Below are positions 16,624-25,349 of a DNA stretch of 64,000 nt, in pieces. Position 1 is the stretch's first letter; every line of letters begins with the position of its first letter. Made by a program: the position numbers and the translations under genes. Source of the DNA: JAKIVR01 sp035933635 (GTDB lineage: Archaea; Thermoplasmatota; Thermoplasmata; Lutacidiplasmatales; UBA184); the NCBI GenBank assembly GCA_035933635.1, contig DASYYY010000008.1:82528-146527 (forward strand). The letters run 5' to 3'. Under the pieces are notes generated by a model. The model worked only from the letters and a program-made list of their open reading frames with translations, made no database searches and was not told the origin of the DNA.

Positions 16624-17595
16624 ATGCAGGGTGGAAACGGGGGCGTCGCCAACGAGCCGAAACCGGCCGAGCGGACGGGGGAGGCGGCGGTGCCGACCCG
16701 TTGCTCCAACTGCGGATCGACCCACCTGACCCGGGACTACGAACGCGGGGAGCTCGTCTGCGACGAGTGCGGTCTGGTCCTCGAGGAGGGGATGATCGAC
16801 CAGGGGCCCGAGTGGCGCGCCTTCGATGCCGAGCAGGGCGAGAAGCGCACCCGCACGGGGGCCCCGACCACGCTCACGATCCACGACAAGGGGCTTTCGA
16901 CCGAGATCGGTTGGAAGAACCGGGACCCCTACGGCAAGTCGATCCCCACGCGCAACCGCGCCCAGCTCTACCGGCTGAGGAAGTGGCAGCGCCGCATCCG
17001 CGTCTCCAATGCCACCGAGCGGAATCTGGCCTTCGCGCTCGCGGAACTGGACCGGATCGCCTCGTCGATGGCCCTCCCGCGAAACGTCCGGGAGACGGCG
17101 GCGATGATCTACCGCAAAGCCGTCGCGCGGAACCTGATCCGGGGCCGGTCGATCGAGGGCGTGGTGGCCGCCTCACTCTACGGCAGCTGCCGCCAGTGCA
17201 ACGTGCCCCGCACGCTCGACGAGATCGCGAGCAAGTCGAGGATCGGGCGCAAGGAGATCGGCCGCACCTACCGGTTCATGACGCGGGAGCTCAAGCTCAA
17301 GCTGATGCCCACGCGTCCGCAGGACTACATCCAGCGGTTCTGCTCGGAGCTCAAGCTCAAGGGCGAGGTCCAGACGCGCGCGAGCGAGATCCTCAAGGAG
17401 GCGACCGAACGGGAACTGACCAGCGGTCGCGGGCCGACCGGGGTGGCCGCCGCCGCGATCTACATCTCCTCCGTGCAGTGCGGCGAGCGCCGCACCCAGC
17501 GCGAGGTCGCCGAGGTCGCGGGCGTGACCGAGGTCACGATCCGCAACCGGTACAAGGAGCTCACCGAGAAGCTCAACCTGCGCGTGGTCCTGTGA
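16624..17595 (+). CDS. tfb: Transcription initiation factor TFB
   Basis: 323 residues, full length. The N-terminal zinc ribbon uses Cys27, Cys30, Cys46 and Cys49 ('CSNCGSTHL...CDECGLVLEEG'). The B-reader/linker contains 'DQGPEWRAFD' and 'NRDPYGKSIPTRNRAQLYRLRKWQRRIR'. Two cyclin-like repeats follow, 'RNLAFALAELDRIASSM...' and 'RASEILKEATERELTSGRGPTGVAAAAIYI'. TFB recruits RNA polymerase to TBP-bound promoters. The ATG at 16624 lies just after GAGAGG. tldD follows 12 nt downstream. Confidence 0.97.
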   Translation: MQGGNGGVANEPKPAERTGEAAVPTRCSNCGSTHLTRDYERGELVCDECGLVLEEGMIDQGPEWRAFDAEQGEKRTRTGAPTTLTIHDKGLSTEIGWKNRDPYGKSIPTRNRAQLYRLRKWQRRIRVSNATERNLAFALAELDRIASSMALPRNVRETAAMIYRKAVARNLIRGRSIEGVVAASLYGSCRQCNVPRTLDEIASKSRIGRKEIGRTYRFMTRELKLKLMPTRPQDYIQRFCSELKLKGEVQTRASEILKEATERELTSGRGPTGVAAAAIYISSVQCGERRTQREVAEVAGVTEVTIRNRYKELTEKLNLRVVL

Positions 17596-17607
17596 GGTGA
17601 CCGGCGG

Positions 17608-19056
17608 GTGGAGGACCTCCTCCGACTCGCCGTCGAGACCGCCTCGCCGCGGACGGTGCGTTGCGCCGAGGTGCGGCTCGTCGAGCGAGCCCGCGCCGAA
17701 TCGCTGACGATCCGCAACGGCCTCGCCGGGGCGCTGACCGCCTCGGAGAACGCGGGGATCGGGATCCGCGTACGGACCGATCGAGCGTGGGGTTTCGCGG
17801 CGACCTCGCGCCTGGACCGTACCGCGGTCCTAGAGACGGCCCGGAGCGCCGTGCGGGCCGCACGTGCCGCCGCGCGGAGCACCCGGGAACGGCTCCCGGT
17901 CACCGACGAACCGGTGGTATCCGACGGTCGGTACTCCTCGGTGGTGCGCGAGGACCCCTTCGAGGTCGCGCGCGAGGAAAAACTCGCGTTGCTGCAGGAG
18001 GCCGAGCAGCGGCTCCACGTCGGACCGGAGGTGAAGTCCGCCGAGGCGAGCTACCGCGCCTGGTCCGAGTCCAAGTGGTTCGCCTCGTCGGAAGGACGGT
18101 CCTATCGGTCGACGATCACGCACGTCGGCGCCGGTCTGAAGGCGACGGCGATCGGGCACGGACAGGTCCAGCGGCGGAGCGCCCCGACCTCCTTCGGCGG
18201 CGACTTCCGCCAGGCCGGGTTCGAGTACATCCGCGCCCTCGGGCTCCCCGAACGCTCGGAGTCGGTGGGGCGCGAGGCCGTCGAACTATTGACCGCGCGG
18301 ACCCCGGGGGAGGGGCCGACGACCGTGGTCCTCGGCTCCGACCAGCTCGCCCTCCAGGTGCACGAGTCGGTCGGGCATGCGACCGAGCTCGACCGGATCT
18401 ACGCGATGGAGGCCGGATACGCCGGCACGAGCTGGGTCGAGCCGGACCGGATCGGTCGGCTGACCTACGGCGGTCCGCTCATGAACGTCGTCGCCGACGC
18501 GACCGAACCCGGCGGACTCGGGAGCTTCGGGTTCGATGACGAGGGGCTCCCGGCCCGCCGCACCGAGATCGTCCGCGCCGGGCAGCTCGTCGGTGCGCTG
18601 ACCTCCCGCGAGACGGCGGCGCGGAGGGGCGACCGGGTCTCGGGAGCGACGGCCCGAGCCGAGGGGTTCTACCGCGCCCCGCTCATCCGGATGACGAACG
18701 TCGATCTCCTCCCCGGGGACCATACGATGGAGGAGCTCCTCGAGGGCGTCGCCGACGGGATCTACCTCGAGACCAATCGCTCGTGGTCGATCGATGACAA
18801 GCGCCTCAACTTCCAGTTCAGCACCGAGATCGGCCGCCGGATCGTTGGGGGCGAGCTCGGCCCGCTCGTCCGCAATCCGATCTACTCGGGGATGACCCCG
18901 GCGTTCTGGTCGTCGCTCGACGCCGTCGGCGACGCCGCGACCTGGCATCTCTGGGGCGTGCCCAACTGCGGCAAGGGCCAGCCCGGGCAGGTCGCCCGCG
19001 TCGGCCACGGTGCGCCGGCCGCACGGTTCCGCAACGTCCAGGTCCGAGGGGGATGA
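17608..19056 (+). CDS. tldD: TldD-family metalloprotease
   Basis: 482 residues from a GTG. The TldD metal site HESVGH (252-257, HExxxH) and downstream 'DRIYAMEAGYAGTSW' and 'GSFGFDDEGLPARRTEIVRAGQLVGALTSRETA' are diagnostic. TldD and TldE form a heterodimeric zinc peptidase that degrades unfolded peptides; in bacteria it also matures some peptides. The stop overlaps the start of the tldE-like gene by 4 nt (ATGA), consistent with stoichiometric co-production. Confidence 0.93.
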   Translation: MEDLLRLAVETASPRTVRCAEVRLVERARAESLTIRNGLAGALTASENAGIGIRVRTDRAWGFAATSRLDRTAVLETARSAVRAARAAARSTRERLPVTDEPVVSDGRYSSVVREDPFEVAREEKLALLQEAEQRLHVGPEVKSAEASYRAWSESKWFASSEGRSYRSTITHVGAGLKATAIGHGQVQRRSAPTSFGGDFRQAGFEYIRALGLPERSESVGREAVELLTARTPGEGPTTVVLGSDQLALQVHESVGHATELDRIYAMEAGYAGTSWVEPDRIGRLTYGGPLMNVVADATEPGGLGSFGFDDEGLPARRTEIVRAGQLVGALTSRETAARRGDRVSGATARAEGFYRAPLIRMTNVDLLPGDHTMEELLEGVADGIYLETNRSWSIDDKRLNFQFSTEIGRRIVGGELGPLVRNPIYSGMTPAFWSSLDAVGDAATWHLWGVPNCGKGQPGQVARVGHGAPAARFRNVQVRGG

Positions 19057-20435
19057 TGCCGACCGTCTTCGACGGCGACCAGGTGTTGGAGCGGGTCCTG
19101 GAACTCCTCCCTCCGGGCGCCACCGCCGACGCCCGCTGGGAGTGGGAGCGGTTCACGACCATGCGCTTTGCGAACGGTTGGATCCACCAGCCCCACATCG
19201 AACAGGTCGCGAGCCTCTCGGTGCGTGCGGAGGTGGAGGGCCGACTGGGGATCGCGACCACGCTCGACCTCCGGCCGGAGAGCCTGCAGCGGACGGTCGA
19301 CGAGGCGGTAGCCCTCGCCCGCTGTGCGCCGGTCGAACGCACCTTCCCCGGATTCCCCGGGGGCGGCACGATCGCACCGTCGACCCCGTACTCGACCGTC
19401 ACCGCGCGGCTGACCCCGGAGGAGGCCGGACGGTGGACCGAGCAGCTCCTCGAGGGCGCACGTGCCAGCGCGCCGGAGGGGCGGATCAGCGGCGTCGCCC
19501 ACTTCGGCGACACTCGGCTCCATGTGGCCAACACCTCCGGGCGCCGCGCGCGGACCCGACGCTCGCTGGCCGCCGCTCGCGTGCTGGTCGAACGTCTCGC
19601 GTTCGACCCGCCGAGCACCGGCTGGGCCGAGGCGGCCCACTTCGATCATCGCAAGCTGCGCCCCCGCGAGGTCGGCGTAGAGGCCGGCGAGAGGGCCGCG
19701 AGGGCGGCTCCCGTGGCCATCGAGCCCGGGGCCTACCGCGTCGTGCTCGACGGGAGCGCGGCCGCCAAGCTCGTCTCGGAGCTCGGGTACCTCGGCTTCG
19801 GCGCCCGCGGTGCGGAGGATGGCTGGAGCTGCCTGGCGCGTCGCCGCGGGCGGCGGATCGCGCCGGAGGGGTTCTCCATCACCGACGACGGGCGATCGGT
19901 CGAGACGCTCCCGCAAGGGATCGACTTCGAGGGGACCGCGAAACGTCGCACCCCGCTCGTGCGCGACGGGATCGCCGGCGGGGCGGTCAGCGACCTGCTC
20001 AGCGGGGCGCGTCGCCGGTCCCGTACCACCGGCCACGCGTGGCCGCCCGAGGCACCGTGGGGCGAGTTCGGTGCCGTCCCGCAGAACACCATCGTCTCCC
20101 GGGGAAAGGCGCGCGACCTCGATGAGCTCGTACGCGAGACGCGCCGGGGGATCCTCGTGACGCGCTTCCACTACGTCCGGACCGTCGACGAGAGCAAGGC
20201 GATCCTGACAGGGATGACCCGCGACGGCACCTACAAGATCGAGCGGGGCGAGATCACCGAACCCGTGCGCAATCTCCGCTTCACCGAGAGCGTACTGACG
20301 GCCCTGGGCGGGCTCGAGCTCTGGGGGCGCGACCGCCGGTGCTTCACCGATGACGACGAGCGCGGGGCGGTGGCCACCACCGCCGCACCCATGCTCACTC
20401 GGCGGTTCCGGTTCACCTCCGCTACCCTCTTTTAA
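19053..20435 (+). CDS. tldE: TldE/PmbA-family partner subunit
   Basis: 460 residues overlapping tldD by 4 nt. No HExxxH motif is present, as expected of the non-catalytic TldE/PmbA subunit. Family features include 'VASLSVRAEVEGRLGIATT', 'GVAHFGDTRLHVANTSGRRAR', 'EGFSITDDGRSVETLPQGIDFEGTAKRRTPLVRDGI' and the C-terminal 'ITEPVRNLRFTESVLTALGG'. It forms the protease with TldD. Confidence 0.9.
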   Translation: MMPTVFDGDQVLERVLELLPPGATADARWEWERFTTMRFANGWIHQPHIEQVASLSVRAEVEGRLGIATTLDLRPESLQRTVDEAVALARCAPVERTFPGFPGGGTIAPSTPYSTVTARLTPEEAGRWTEQLLEGARASAPEGRISGVAHFGDTRLHVANTSGRRARTRRSLAAARVLVERLAFDPPSTGWAEAAHFDHRKLRPREVGVEAGERAARAAPVAIEPGAYRVVLDGSAAAKLVSELGYLGFGARGAEDGWSCLARRRGRRIAPEGFSITDDGRSVETLPQGIDFEGTAKRRTPLVRDGIAGGAVSDLLSGARRRSRTTGHAWPPEAPWGEFGAVPQNTIVSRGKARDLDELVRETRRGILVTRFHYVRTVDESKAILTGMTRDGTYKIERGEITEPVRNLRFTESVLTALGGLELWGRDRRCFTDDDERGAVATTAAPMLTRRFRFTSATLF

Positions 20436-20457
20436 GCGGCGATACGTACACGGAGGG

Positions 20458-21111
20458 ATGACCCGTCCCCTCCCGCTCGCCGTCTTTGTCTCGGGGCAGG
20501 GGACGACCCTCGACGCGCTCGCCGAGGTGGTCCAGGGCGGCCATCTTCCCGCACGCATCTCCATCGTGCTCGCCGACCGGCCCCACGCGGTAGGGATCGA
20601 ACGTGCACGGCACCGTGGGTTGCCCACCGAGGTCCTCCCGTTCCGCGGGCTTCCCGAGGCCGAGTGGGTCGAGCGCGCGGACCGGCTGCTGCACGCGCGC
20701 GGGGTCGAACTGGTCGTGCTCGCCGGGTTCCTGGCCATCCTGCCCACCCGGTTCGTCGAGCTGTGGGAAGGTCGCATCATCAATCTCCATCCGTCGCTCC
20801 TCCCCCGCTACGGCGGTCGCGGGTACTACGGTTCCCGGGTGCTCGAGGCGATCATCGACAGCGGGGACCAGGCGACGGGCGTGAGCGTCCACCTCGTCAC
20901 GCCCGCGGTCGACGAGGGCCCCGTCCTCGAGCAGCGCGAGTTCCACATCGCCGAGGGGGAGACCGTCGAGACGCTGCGCGAGCGGATCCGGCCCTACGAG
21001 ATCGCCGCGCTGGAGAGCGTCATCCGGCAGTTCGCCGACGGCACCCTCCCGCTCCCCTACCATCCACCGGCGCGCGCAACCCCCACGGGGGCTCGGCGGC
21101 GGCCCGGCTAG
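20458..21111 (+). CDS. purN: Phosphoribosylglycinamide formyltransferase
   Basis: 217 residues from ATG 20458, which is preceded by GGAGG. The GART fold is clear: 'VFVSGQGTTLDALAEVVQGG' (usually G-S-G-S-N-L, here G-Q-G-T-T-L), 'GFLAILP', the catalytic 'NLHPSLLPRYGG' and 'VDEGPVLEQRE'. It transfers formyl from 10-formyl-THF to GAR in purine synthesis. The formylating Asn-His pair is present (N-L-H-P). The TAG stop shares CTAG with the convergent ParB-like gene. Confidence 0.92.
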   Translation: MTRPLPLAVFVSGQGTTLDALAEVVQGGHLPARISIVLADRPHAVGIERARHRGLPTEVLPFRGLPEAEWVERADRLLHARGVELVVLAGFLAILPTRFVELWEGRIINLHPSLLPRYGGRGYYGSRVLEAIIDSGDQATGVSVHLVTPAVDEGPVLEQREFHIAEGETVETLRERIRPYEIAALESVIRQFADGTLPLPYHPPARATPTGARRRPG

Positions 21112-21545
21112 CGGACCCCGAAGCGACGGCCGCCGTCCGGTCCGGCGTGATTGGTCAGCTCCGATAGCGGCGTGGGGTGCGCCGGAAGTTCGAACTCCAA
21201 GGTGTGCCGCGTCGTCTTGGGCGGGAACGGCCTTCCCTCCCGGGCCCGGTCGCGCACTTCGGACTTGGTCAGGTCGGGCCCGGGATTCCAGCGGTCGAGG
21301 TGGACGGCGGGGTCGTCGTAGTCGATGATCCAGGCCGGGACCCGGGTCGCCCCGAGCTTCTGGAGCGCCTCGAACCGGTGGTGGCCGTTGAGGATCACCC
21401 CGCTCCCACGCTCGACCCAGATCGGGTCCTCGACGGTGCCGGTACGCTCGATCTCCCGGCGGAGCTCCTCGACCTTGTCGGGGTCGACCCGCTCGTGGAT
21501 GTGGAGCGAGCCGATGGGCACCAGCTCGAACTCCGGTCCGGTCAC
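21108..21545 (-). CDS. ParB-fold protein, serine-kinase-like (SerK/SbnI type)
   Basis: 145 residues from GTG 21545, which overlaps the stop of hcrB as GTGA. One ParB N-terminal fold: 'ELVPIGSLHIHERVDPDKVEELRREI', 'WVERGSGVILNGHHRFEALQKLG'. The His17-Glu18 after the first strand and the G-H-H-R motif match archaeal free-serine kinases (Thermococcus SerK) and SbnI. No HTH or CTP-dependent segregation domain is present, so a partitioning role is unlikely. Serine phosphorylation is inferred from the fold, not shown. Confidence 0.7.
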   Translation of the reverse strand: MTGPEFELVPIGSLHIHERVDPDKVEELRREIERTGTVEDPIWVERGSGVILNGHHRFEALQKLGATRVPAWIIDYDDPAVHLDRWNPGPDLTKSEVRDRAREGRPFPPKTTRHTLEFELPAHPTPLSELTNHAGPDGGRRFGVR

Positions 21546-22540
21546 GTCGCTGCTCCTGTCCCCGCGGGGCCATCGCGGGCCGACCGCAGCGCCCGGCGGG
21601 CGTAGACCTCGGTCATTCGCTTGCGATAGGCGGGGTCGAGGAAGGTGTTGTGCACGGGCCGTACGCTGCGGCATAGCTCCTTGGCGAGTTGGTCGATGCT
21701 CGAGTCGGTGAGCTCGGTCCCCGCGAGCGGACCGGTCAGCGCCGGGAACCGGCGGGGATAGGTTTCGAGTCCCCCGAGCGCGACCTCGAGCCGCTCGACG
21801 TGGGAGCCCTGCCCCCAGAGCGCGACCGCCACCCCAAGTTCCGGGAAGTCGAACGAGGGCCGGACCCGGAGCTTACGATAGGCGGCGCGGGCCCCGCGCG
21901 CGCTCGCCGGAACGTGGACGGCGACGACCAGCTCGCCGGGCCGGAGCCTATGGCGACGGATGCCGTCGCCTCGCGCATCGTACATCTCCTCGAGGGAAAG
22001 CCGTCGCACTCCGTCCGGGCCGGCGATCTCCACCTCCGCCCCGAGCACGATCAGGGCAGGGGCCAAATCGCCGGAGAAGGTCGCGTAGCACCGCTCCTTC
22101 TGGGGCACCACGTGGCAGCGGTCGCCGTCGGCCTTGAGGCAGTAGCCGAGGCTCTCGCGCCAGAACTCGCTCTGATTGAAGAAGAAGCATCGCGTCTCGA
22201 CGAGCAGGTTCCCTCCGACGGTCCCGCTCGCCCGGACCAGGGGTGTCGCCACCTCCCGGACCGCCTCGAGCACGCCTGGATAGGACCGGCCGAACCGGGC
22301 GTCCGATTCCAGGTCCGCGAGCCGCGTCATGGCGCCGATCCGGGTCGCATCGAACCCCACGAGCTCGGCCACCCGGTCCAAGGCCACGAGGTGGGCCTTC
22401 GGATGGAGGTGCATCTTGTAGTTGGGAAGGAGGTCCGTCCCGCCGGCGACGTAGTCGAACGCGTCGCCGAGCCCCCTCGCCAGCTCGAGGACCTCGGCCA
22501 CCGAGCCGGGTCGGTGCAGTTCGAACGGATCGAGGTGCAT
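21542..22540 (-). CDS. hcrB: Molybdenum hydroxylase FAD subunit with extra 4Fe-4S loop (HcrB type)
   Basis: 332 residues of the CoxM/XdhB FAD-binding family: 'YVAGGTDLLPNYKM' and 'GTVGGNLL'. Directly after the latter is an insertion with four cysteines, Cys118, Cys134, Cys142 and Cys151 ('TRCFFFNQSEFWRESLGYC', 'DRCHVVPQKERC'). The spacing (16, 8, 9) equals that of the additional [4Fe-4S] cluster in the beta subunit of 4-hydroxybenzoyl-CoA reductase. This excludes ordinary CO dehydrogenase or xanthine dehydrogenase and indicates a reductase or hydroxylase acting on an aromatic CoA ester or related compound. It is in an operon with hcrA and hcrC. Confidence 0.88.
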   Translation of the reverse strand: MHLDPFELHRPGSVAEVLELARGLGDAFDYVAGGTDLLPNYKMHLHPKAHLVALDRVAELVGFDATRIGAMTRLADLESDARFGRSYPGVLEAVREVATPLVRASGTVGGNLLVETRCFFFNQSEFWRESLGYCLKADGDRCHVVPQKERCYATFSGDLAPALIVLGAEVEIAGPDGVRRLSLEEMYDARGDGIRRHRLRPGELVVAVHVPASARGARAAYRKLRVRPSFDFPELGVAVALWGQGSHVERLEVALGGLETYPRRFPALTGPLAGTELTDSSIDQLAKELCRSVRPVHNTFLDPAYRKRMTEVYARRALRSARDGPAGTGAAT

Positions 22541-22544
22541 CGCG

Positions 22545-24875
22545 CTAGTTCCCCCCTCCCTTCCAGGGTTTGCCGGAGGCGCGCCGCTGGTCGATGCCGC
22601 GGACGACCTTCTCCGGGGTGACCGGGAGGTCGTAGAACCGTACGCCGATGGCGTCGTAGAGCGCGTTCCCCAGGGCGGGCAGGGTGGCGATGAGGGGGCC
22701 CTCCCCGGCCTCCTTGGCCCCGAACGGCCCCTCAGGGTCGTCCTCGCCGACCAGCAGACACTCGATCTCGGGCATCTGGTGGGGCATGGGAATCTTGTAC
22801 TCGAGCAGGGAGGGATTGAGCAAGCGCGGGCCGCGGTAGAGCATCCCCTCTCCCATGAACTGACCGAGTCCCATGTGGATCGAGCCCTCTATCTGCCCCT
22901 CGACGGCGAGCCGGTTCAGGGGACGACCGCAATCGAACGCCGCCCAGATCTTCTCAGGCTTGTACTCGCCGGTCTCCAGGTCCACCGTCACCTCGGCGAC
23001 GTAGGCGGCGAACGAGTACGCGGGCGCGGTGCCGGCGCGCGCGCCCTTGAAGCTGCCCCCCATGGGGGGCGAGCTGTAGGCGCCGGAGGACAGGAGCGCG
23101 CCGGATTTCTCCATCGCCTTGTGCAGCGCCTCGAGGAAGGAGACCCCGAGCTCGGGACGGTGGGCGACCTCGATCCGCTCGTGGGCGACGCGGAGCTGGC
23201 CGGCCGGGTATCCCAGCAGCTCGTGACCGGCGCGGAGGAGCTCGTCGCGCATCCGCTCCGCGGCCTGCCGGGCGGCATTGCCCATCATGAACGTCACGCG
23301 GCTCGAGTAGCTGCCGAGGTCGACGGGGCTGACGTCGCTGTCGACGCGCACGACGTGGACGCGCTCCAGGTCGACGCCGAGGACCTCGGCGACGATCGCG
23401 GCGAGCAGCGTATTGGAGCCCTGGCCGATGTCGGCCTGCATGCAGTGGACGGCGATCCCGCCGTCCATGTCCGCCTTGAGATGGACGGTGCACTGCGGCA
23501 TCTTCGGCGTGAAGTGGATCGGGCTGTTCGAACCGGAGATGTAGAAGCCGCAACCGAGCCCGACCCCCCGGCCCGCCGGCAGCCGGCGGAACTTTGCGTC
23601 CCAGCCGCTCGCCCGCCGCGCGGCCTCCAGGCAGCGGACGAAGGAGGTCGAGGTGATGCGGAACTGGTTGACGGTGGTCGAGTTCGGCGCGAGCGCGTTC
23701 TGCGTGCGCAGGTCGAACGGGTCGATGCCCAGCCGCTCGGCGAGCTCGTCGAGGGCGAGCTCGACGGAGTAGCGGATGTTGGTCCCGCCGTGGGCGCGCA
23801 TGGCCCCCGACGGCGGCTTGTTCGTGTAGACCCGGCGCCCCTTGTAGCGGAAGTTCGGGACCCGGTAGGGGCCCATGGAGAGCACCCCGTTGTAGTAGGT
23901 GGTGACCGTGCCGAACGAGCTCCACGCCCCGCCGTCGATGAGCGCCTCGATGTCGTAGGCGAGGATGTTGCCCGTCGCATCGGTGGCGATGGTGACGTCG
24001 TTCTGGGTGGGGTGTCGGCCGTGATTGGTGTAGAAGACGTCCTCACGGTCGAACAGGATCTTGACCGGCCGGCCGGTCTTGATCGCGAGCGCGGCGCAGA
24101 CGATCTCGTGGGGAAGCGGGTCGGACTTGCCGCCGAAGCCGCCGCCGACCTCCGGTTTGATTACCCGGATGCGGTGCATCGGGAGCTTGAGCACCTCGGC
24201 GAGCGCGCGATGGAGGTAGTGCGGGACCTGGGTCGCGCTCCAGACGGTCAGGCGACCGTCCGGCGTCGACTCGGCGATGGTGACAAGCGGCTCGGTGAAG
24301 GCGTGTGTCACGCCGGCAAAGTTCCCGTGGACGTGGACCCGGTGCGCGGCCTGCGCGATCGCGGCGTCGACGTCGCCGAAGTGCTGCTGTACCTCCTTCT
24401 GAATGTTGGTGCCGTTGAGCCCGCGCGCGTGGATCGGCTCGGCGACGGCCGACGTGCCGCTCTTGGGGTCGAGGTACTCCGGCAACGGCGCGTACTCGAC
24501 GCGGATCGCCTCGAGCGCGCGCTCGGCGGTGAGCTCGTCTTTCGCGGCCACGGCGGCGACCATGTCGCCGACGTACCGCGTCTTGCCGACGGCCAGCGCG
24601 GTCTCATCGTGCGTGATCGGCAGGACCCCGAACGGGGTGGGGTACTCCTCACCGGTCAACACCGCGAACACGCCGGGCATCCGGCGTGCCGGCTCGACAT
24701 CGACCGAGGTCAGCTTCGCATGGGGGTGGATGCTCCGCAGGATCCGGCCGACGAGCATCCCCGGGCGCTTGATGTCGTCGGTGTACTCGGCCCGCCCCGA
24801 GACCTTGAGCGGGCCCTCGATGTACGGGATGCGCGTGCCGAGCAGCCGGTACTCGGGCTCCGTCCGGGCGGCCAT
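22545..24875 (-). CDS. hcrA: Molybdopterin-binding large subunit (HcrA type)
   Basis: 776 residues of the xanthine oxidase family large subunit. The start 'GTRIPYIEGPLKVSGRAEYTDDI', 'EVGGGFGGKSD', 'PSGAMRAHGGTNIRY', 'CMQADIGQGSNTLL' and the C-terminal 'GAKEAGEGPLIATLPALGNAL' (catalytic Glu725) are all present. There is no AYxCSFR loop, so it is not a form I CO dehydrogenase. Together with the cluster-bearing FAD subunit it fits 4-hydroxybenzoyl-CoA reductase. The exact substrate is unproven. Confidence 0.9.
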   Translation of the reverse strand: MAARTEPEYRLLGTRIPYIEGPLKVSGRAEYTDDIKRPGMLVGRILRSIHPHAKLTSVDVEPARRMPGVFAVLTGEEYPTPFGVLPITHDETALAVGKTRYVGDMVAAVAAKDELTAERALEAIRVEYAPLPEYLDPKSGTSAVAEPIHARGLNGTNIQKEVQQHFGDVDAAIAQAAHRVHVHGNFAGVTHAFTEPLVTIAESTPDGRLTVWSATQVPHYLHRALAEVLKLPMHRIRVIKPEVGGGFGGKSDPLPHEIVCAALAIKTGRPVKILFDREDVFYTNHGRHPTQNDVTIATDATGNILAYDIEALIDGGAWSSFGTVTTYYNGVLSMGPYRVPNFRYKGRRVYTNKPPSGAMRAHGGTNIRYSVELALDELAERLGIDPFDLRTQNALAPNSTTVNQFRITSTSFVRCLEAARRASGWDAKFRRLPAGRGVGLGCGFYISGSNSPIHFTPKMPQCTVHLKADMDGGIAVHCMQADIGQGSNTLLAAIVAEVLGVDLERVHVVRVDSDVSPVDLGSYSSRVTFMMGNAARQAAERMRDELLRAGHELLGYPAGQLRVAHERIEVAHRPELGVSFLEALHKAMEKSGALLSSGAYSSPPMGGSFKGARAGTAPAYSFAAYVAEVTVDLETGEYKPEKIWAAFDCGRPLNRLAVEGQIEGSIHMGLGQFMGEGMLYRGPRLLNPSLLEYKIPMPHQMPEIECLLVGEDDPEGPFGAKEAGEGPLIATLPALGNALYDAIGVRFYDLPVTPEKVVRGIDQRRASGKPWKGGGN

Positions 24876-24878
24876 CGC

Positions 24879-25349
24879 TCAGCCGCTCCCACGCGCCGCC
24901 AAGATCGCCTCGACGATCTTGGTGTAGCCCGTGCACCGGCAGAGGTTGCCGGAGATCGCGCGCACGACCTCCTCGCGGTCGGGGTGGGGTTGGTCGCGCA
25001 GGAGCGCCACCGCGGTCATCACGAAACCGGGCGTGCAGAACCCGCACTGGGTCGCCCCGTGTTCTACGAACGCCTTTTGGACGGCGTGCAGTTCGCCGGC
25101 GGGCGTCACTCCCTCGATGGTCGTCACCGACCGCCCCTCGACGAACCGCGCCAGTGTCAGGCAGCTCAGGGTGGGCCGCCCGTCGACGAGGACGGTACAG
25201 CACCCACAGGTTCCGAGGTCACAGCCGCGCTTGGTGCCCGTGAGGTTGAGGTCCTCCCGGAGCAGGTCGAGCAGGATCCGCTCGTCCGGGCAGGGCACCT
25301 CGACCGGGTGCCCGTTGACCGACGCGCTAAGGCGATCGGACGACGACAT
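24879..25349 (-). CDS. hcrC: 2Fe-2S small subunit of the molybdenum hydroxylase (HcrC type)
   Basis: 156 residues with two [2Fe-2S] sites. The plant-ferredoxin-like N-terminal site uses Cys43, Cys48, Cys51 and Cys63 ('GCDLGTCGCCTVL', 'LSCL'). The helical C-terminal site uses Cys102, Cys105, Cys137 and Cys139 ('QCGFCTPG', 'NLCRCTGY'). It passes electrons between FAD and the molybdenum centre. The gene starts inside the last 23 nt of the xdhC-like gene and is 3 nt from hcrA. Confidence 0.93.
   Translation of the reverse strand: MSSSDRLSASVNGHPVEVPCPDERILLDLLREDLNLTGTKRGCDLGTCGCCTVLVDGRPTLSCLTLARFVEGRSVTTIEGVTPAGELHAVQKAFVEHGATQCGFCTPGFVMTAVALLRDQPHPDREEVVRAISGNLCRCTGYTKIVEAILAARGSG

Noticed and set aside
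21108..21545. Chromosome-partitioning ParB
   Set aside because: Only the N-terminal fold is present, with no HTH or dimerisation domain and no parA neighbour.
22545..24875. Aerobic CO dehydrogenase (coxL)
   Set aside because: No AYxCSFR active-site loop in the large subunit, and the FAD subunit has the extra Cys loop typical of 4-hydroxybenzoyl-CoA reductase.
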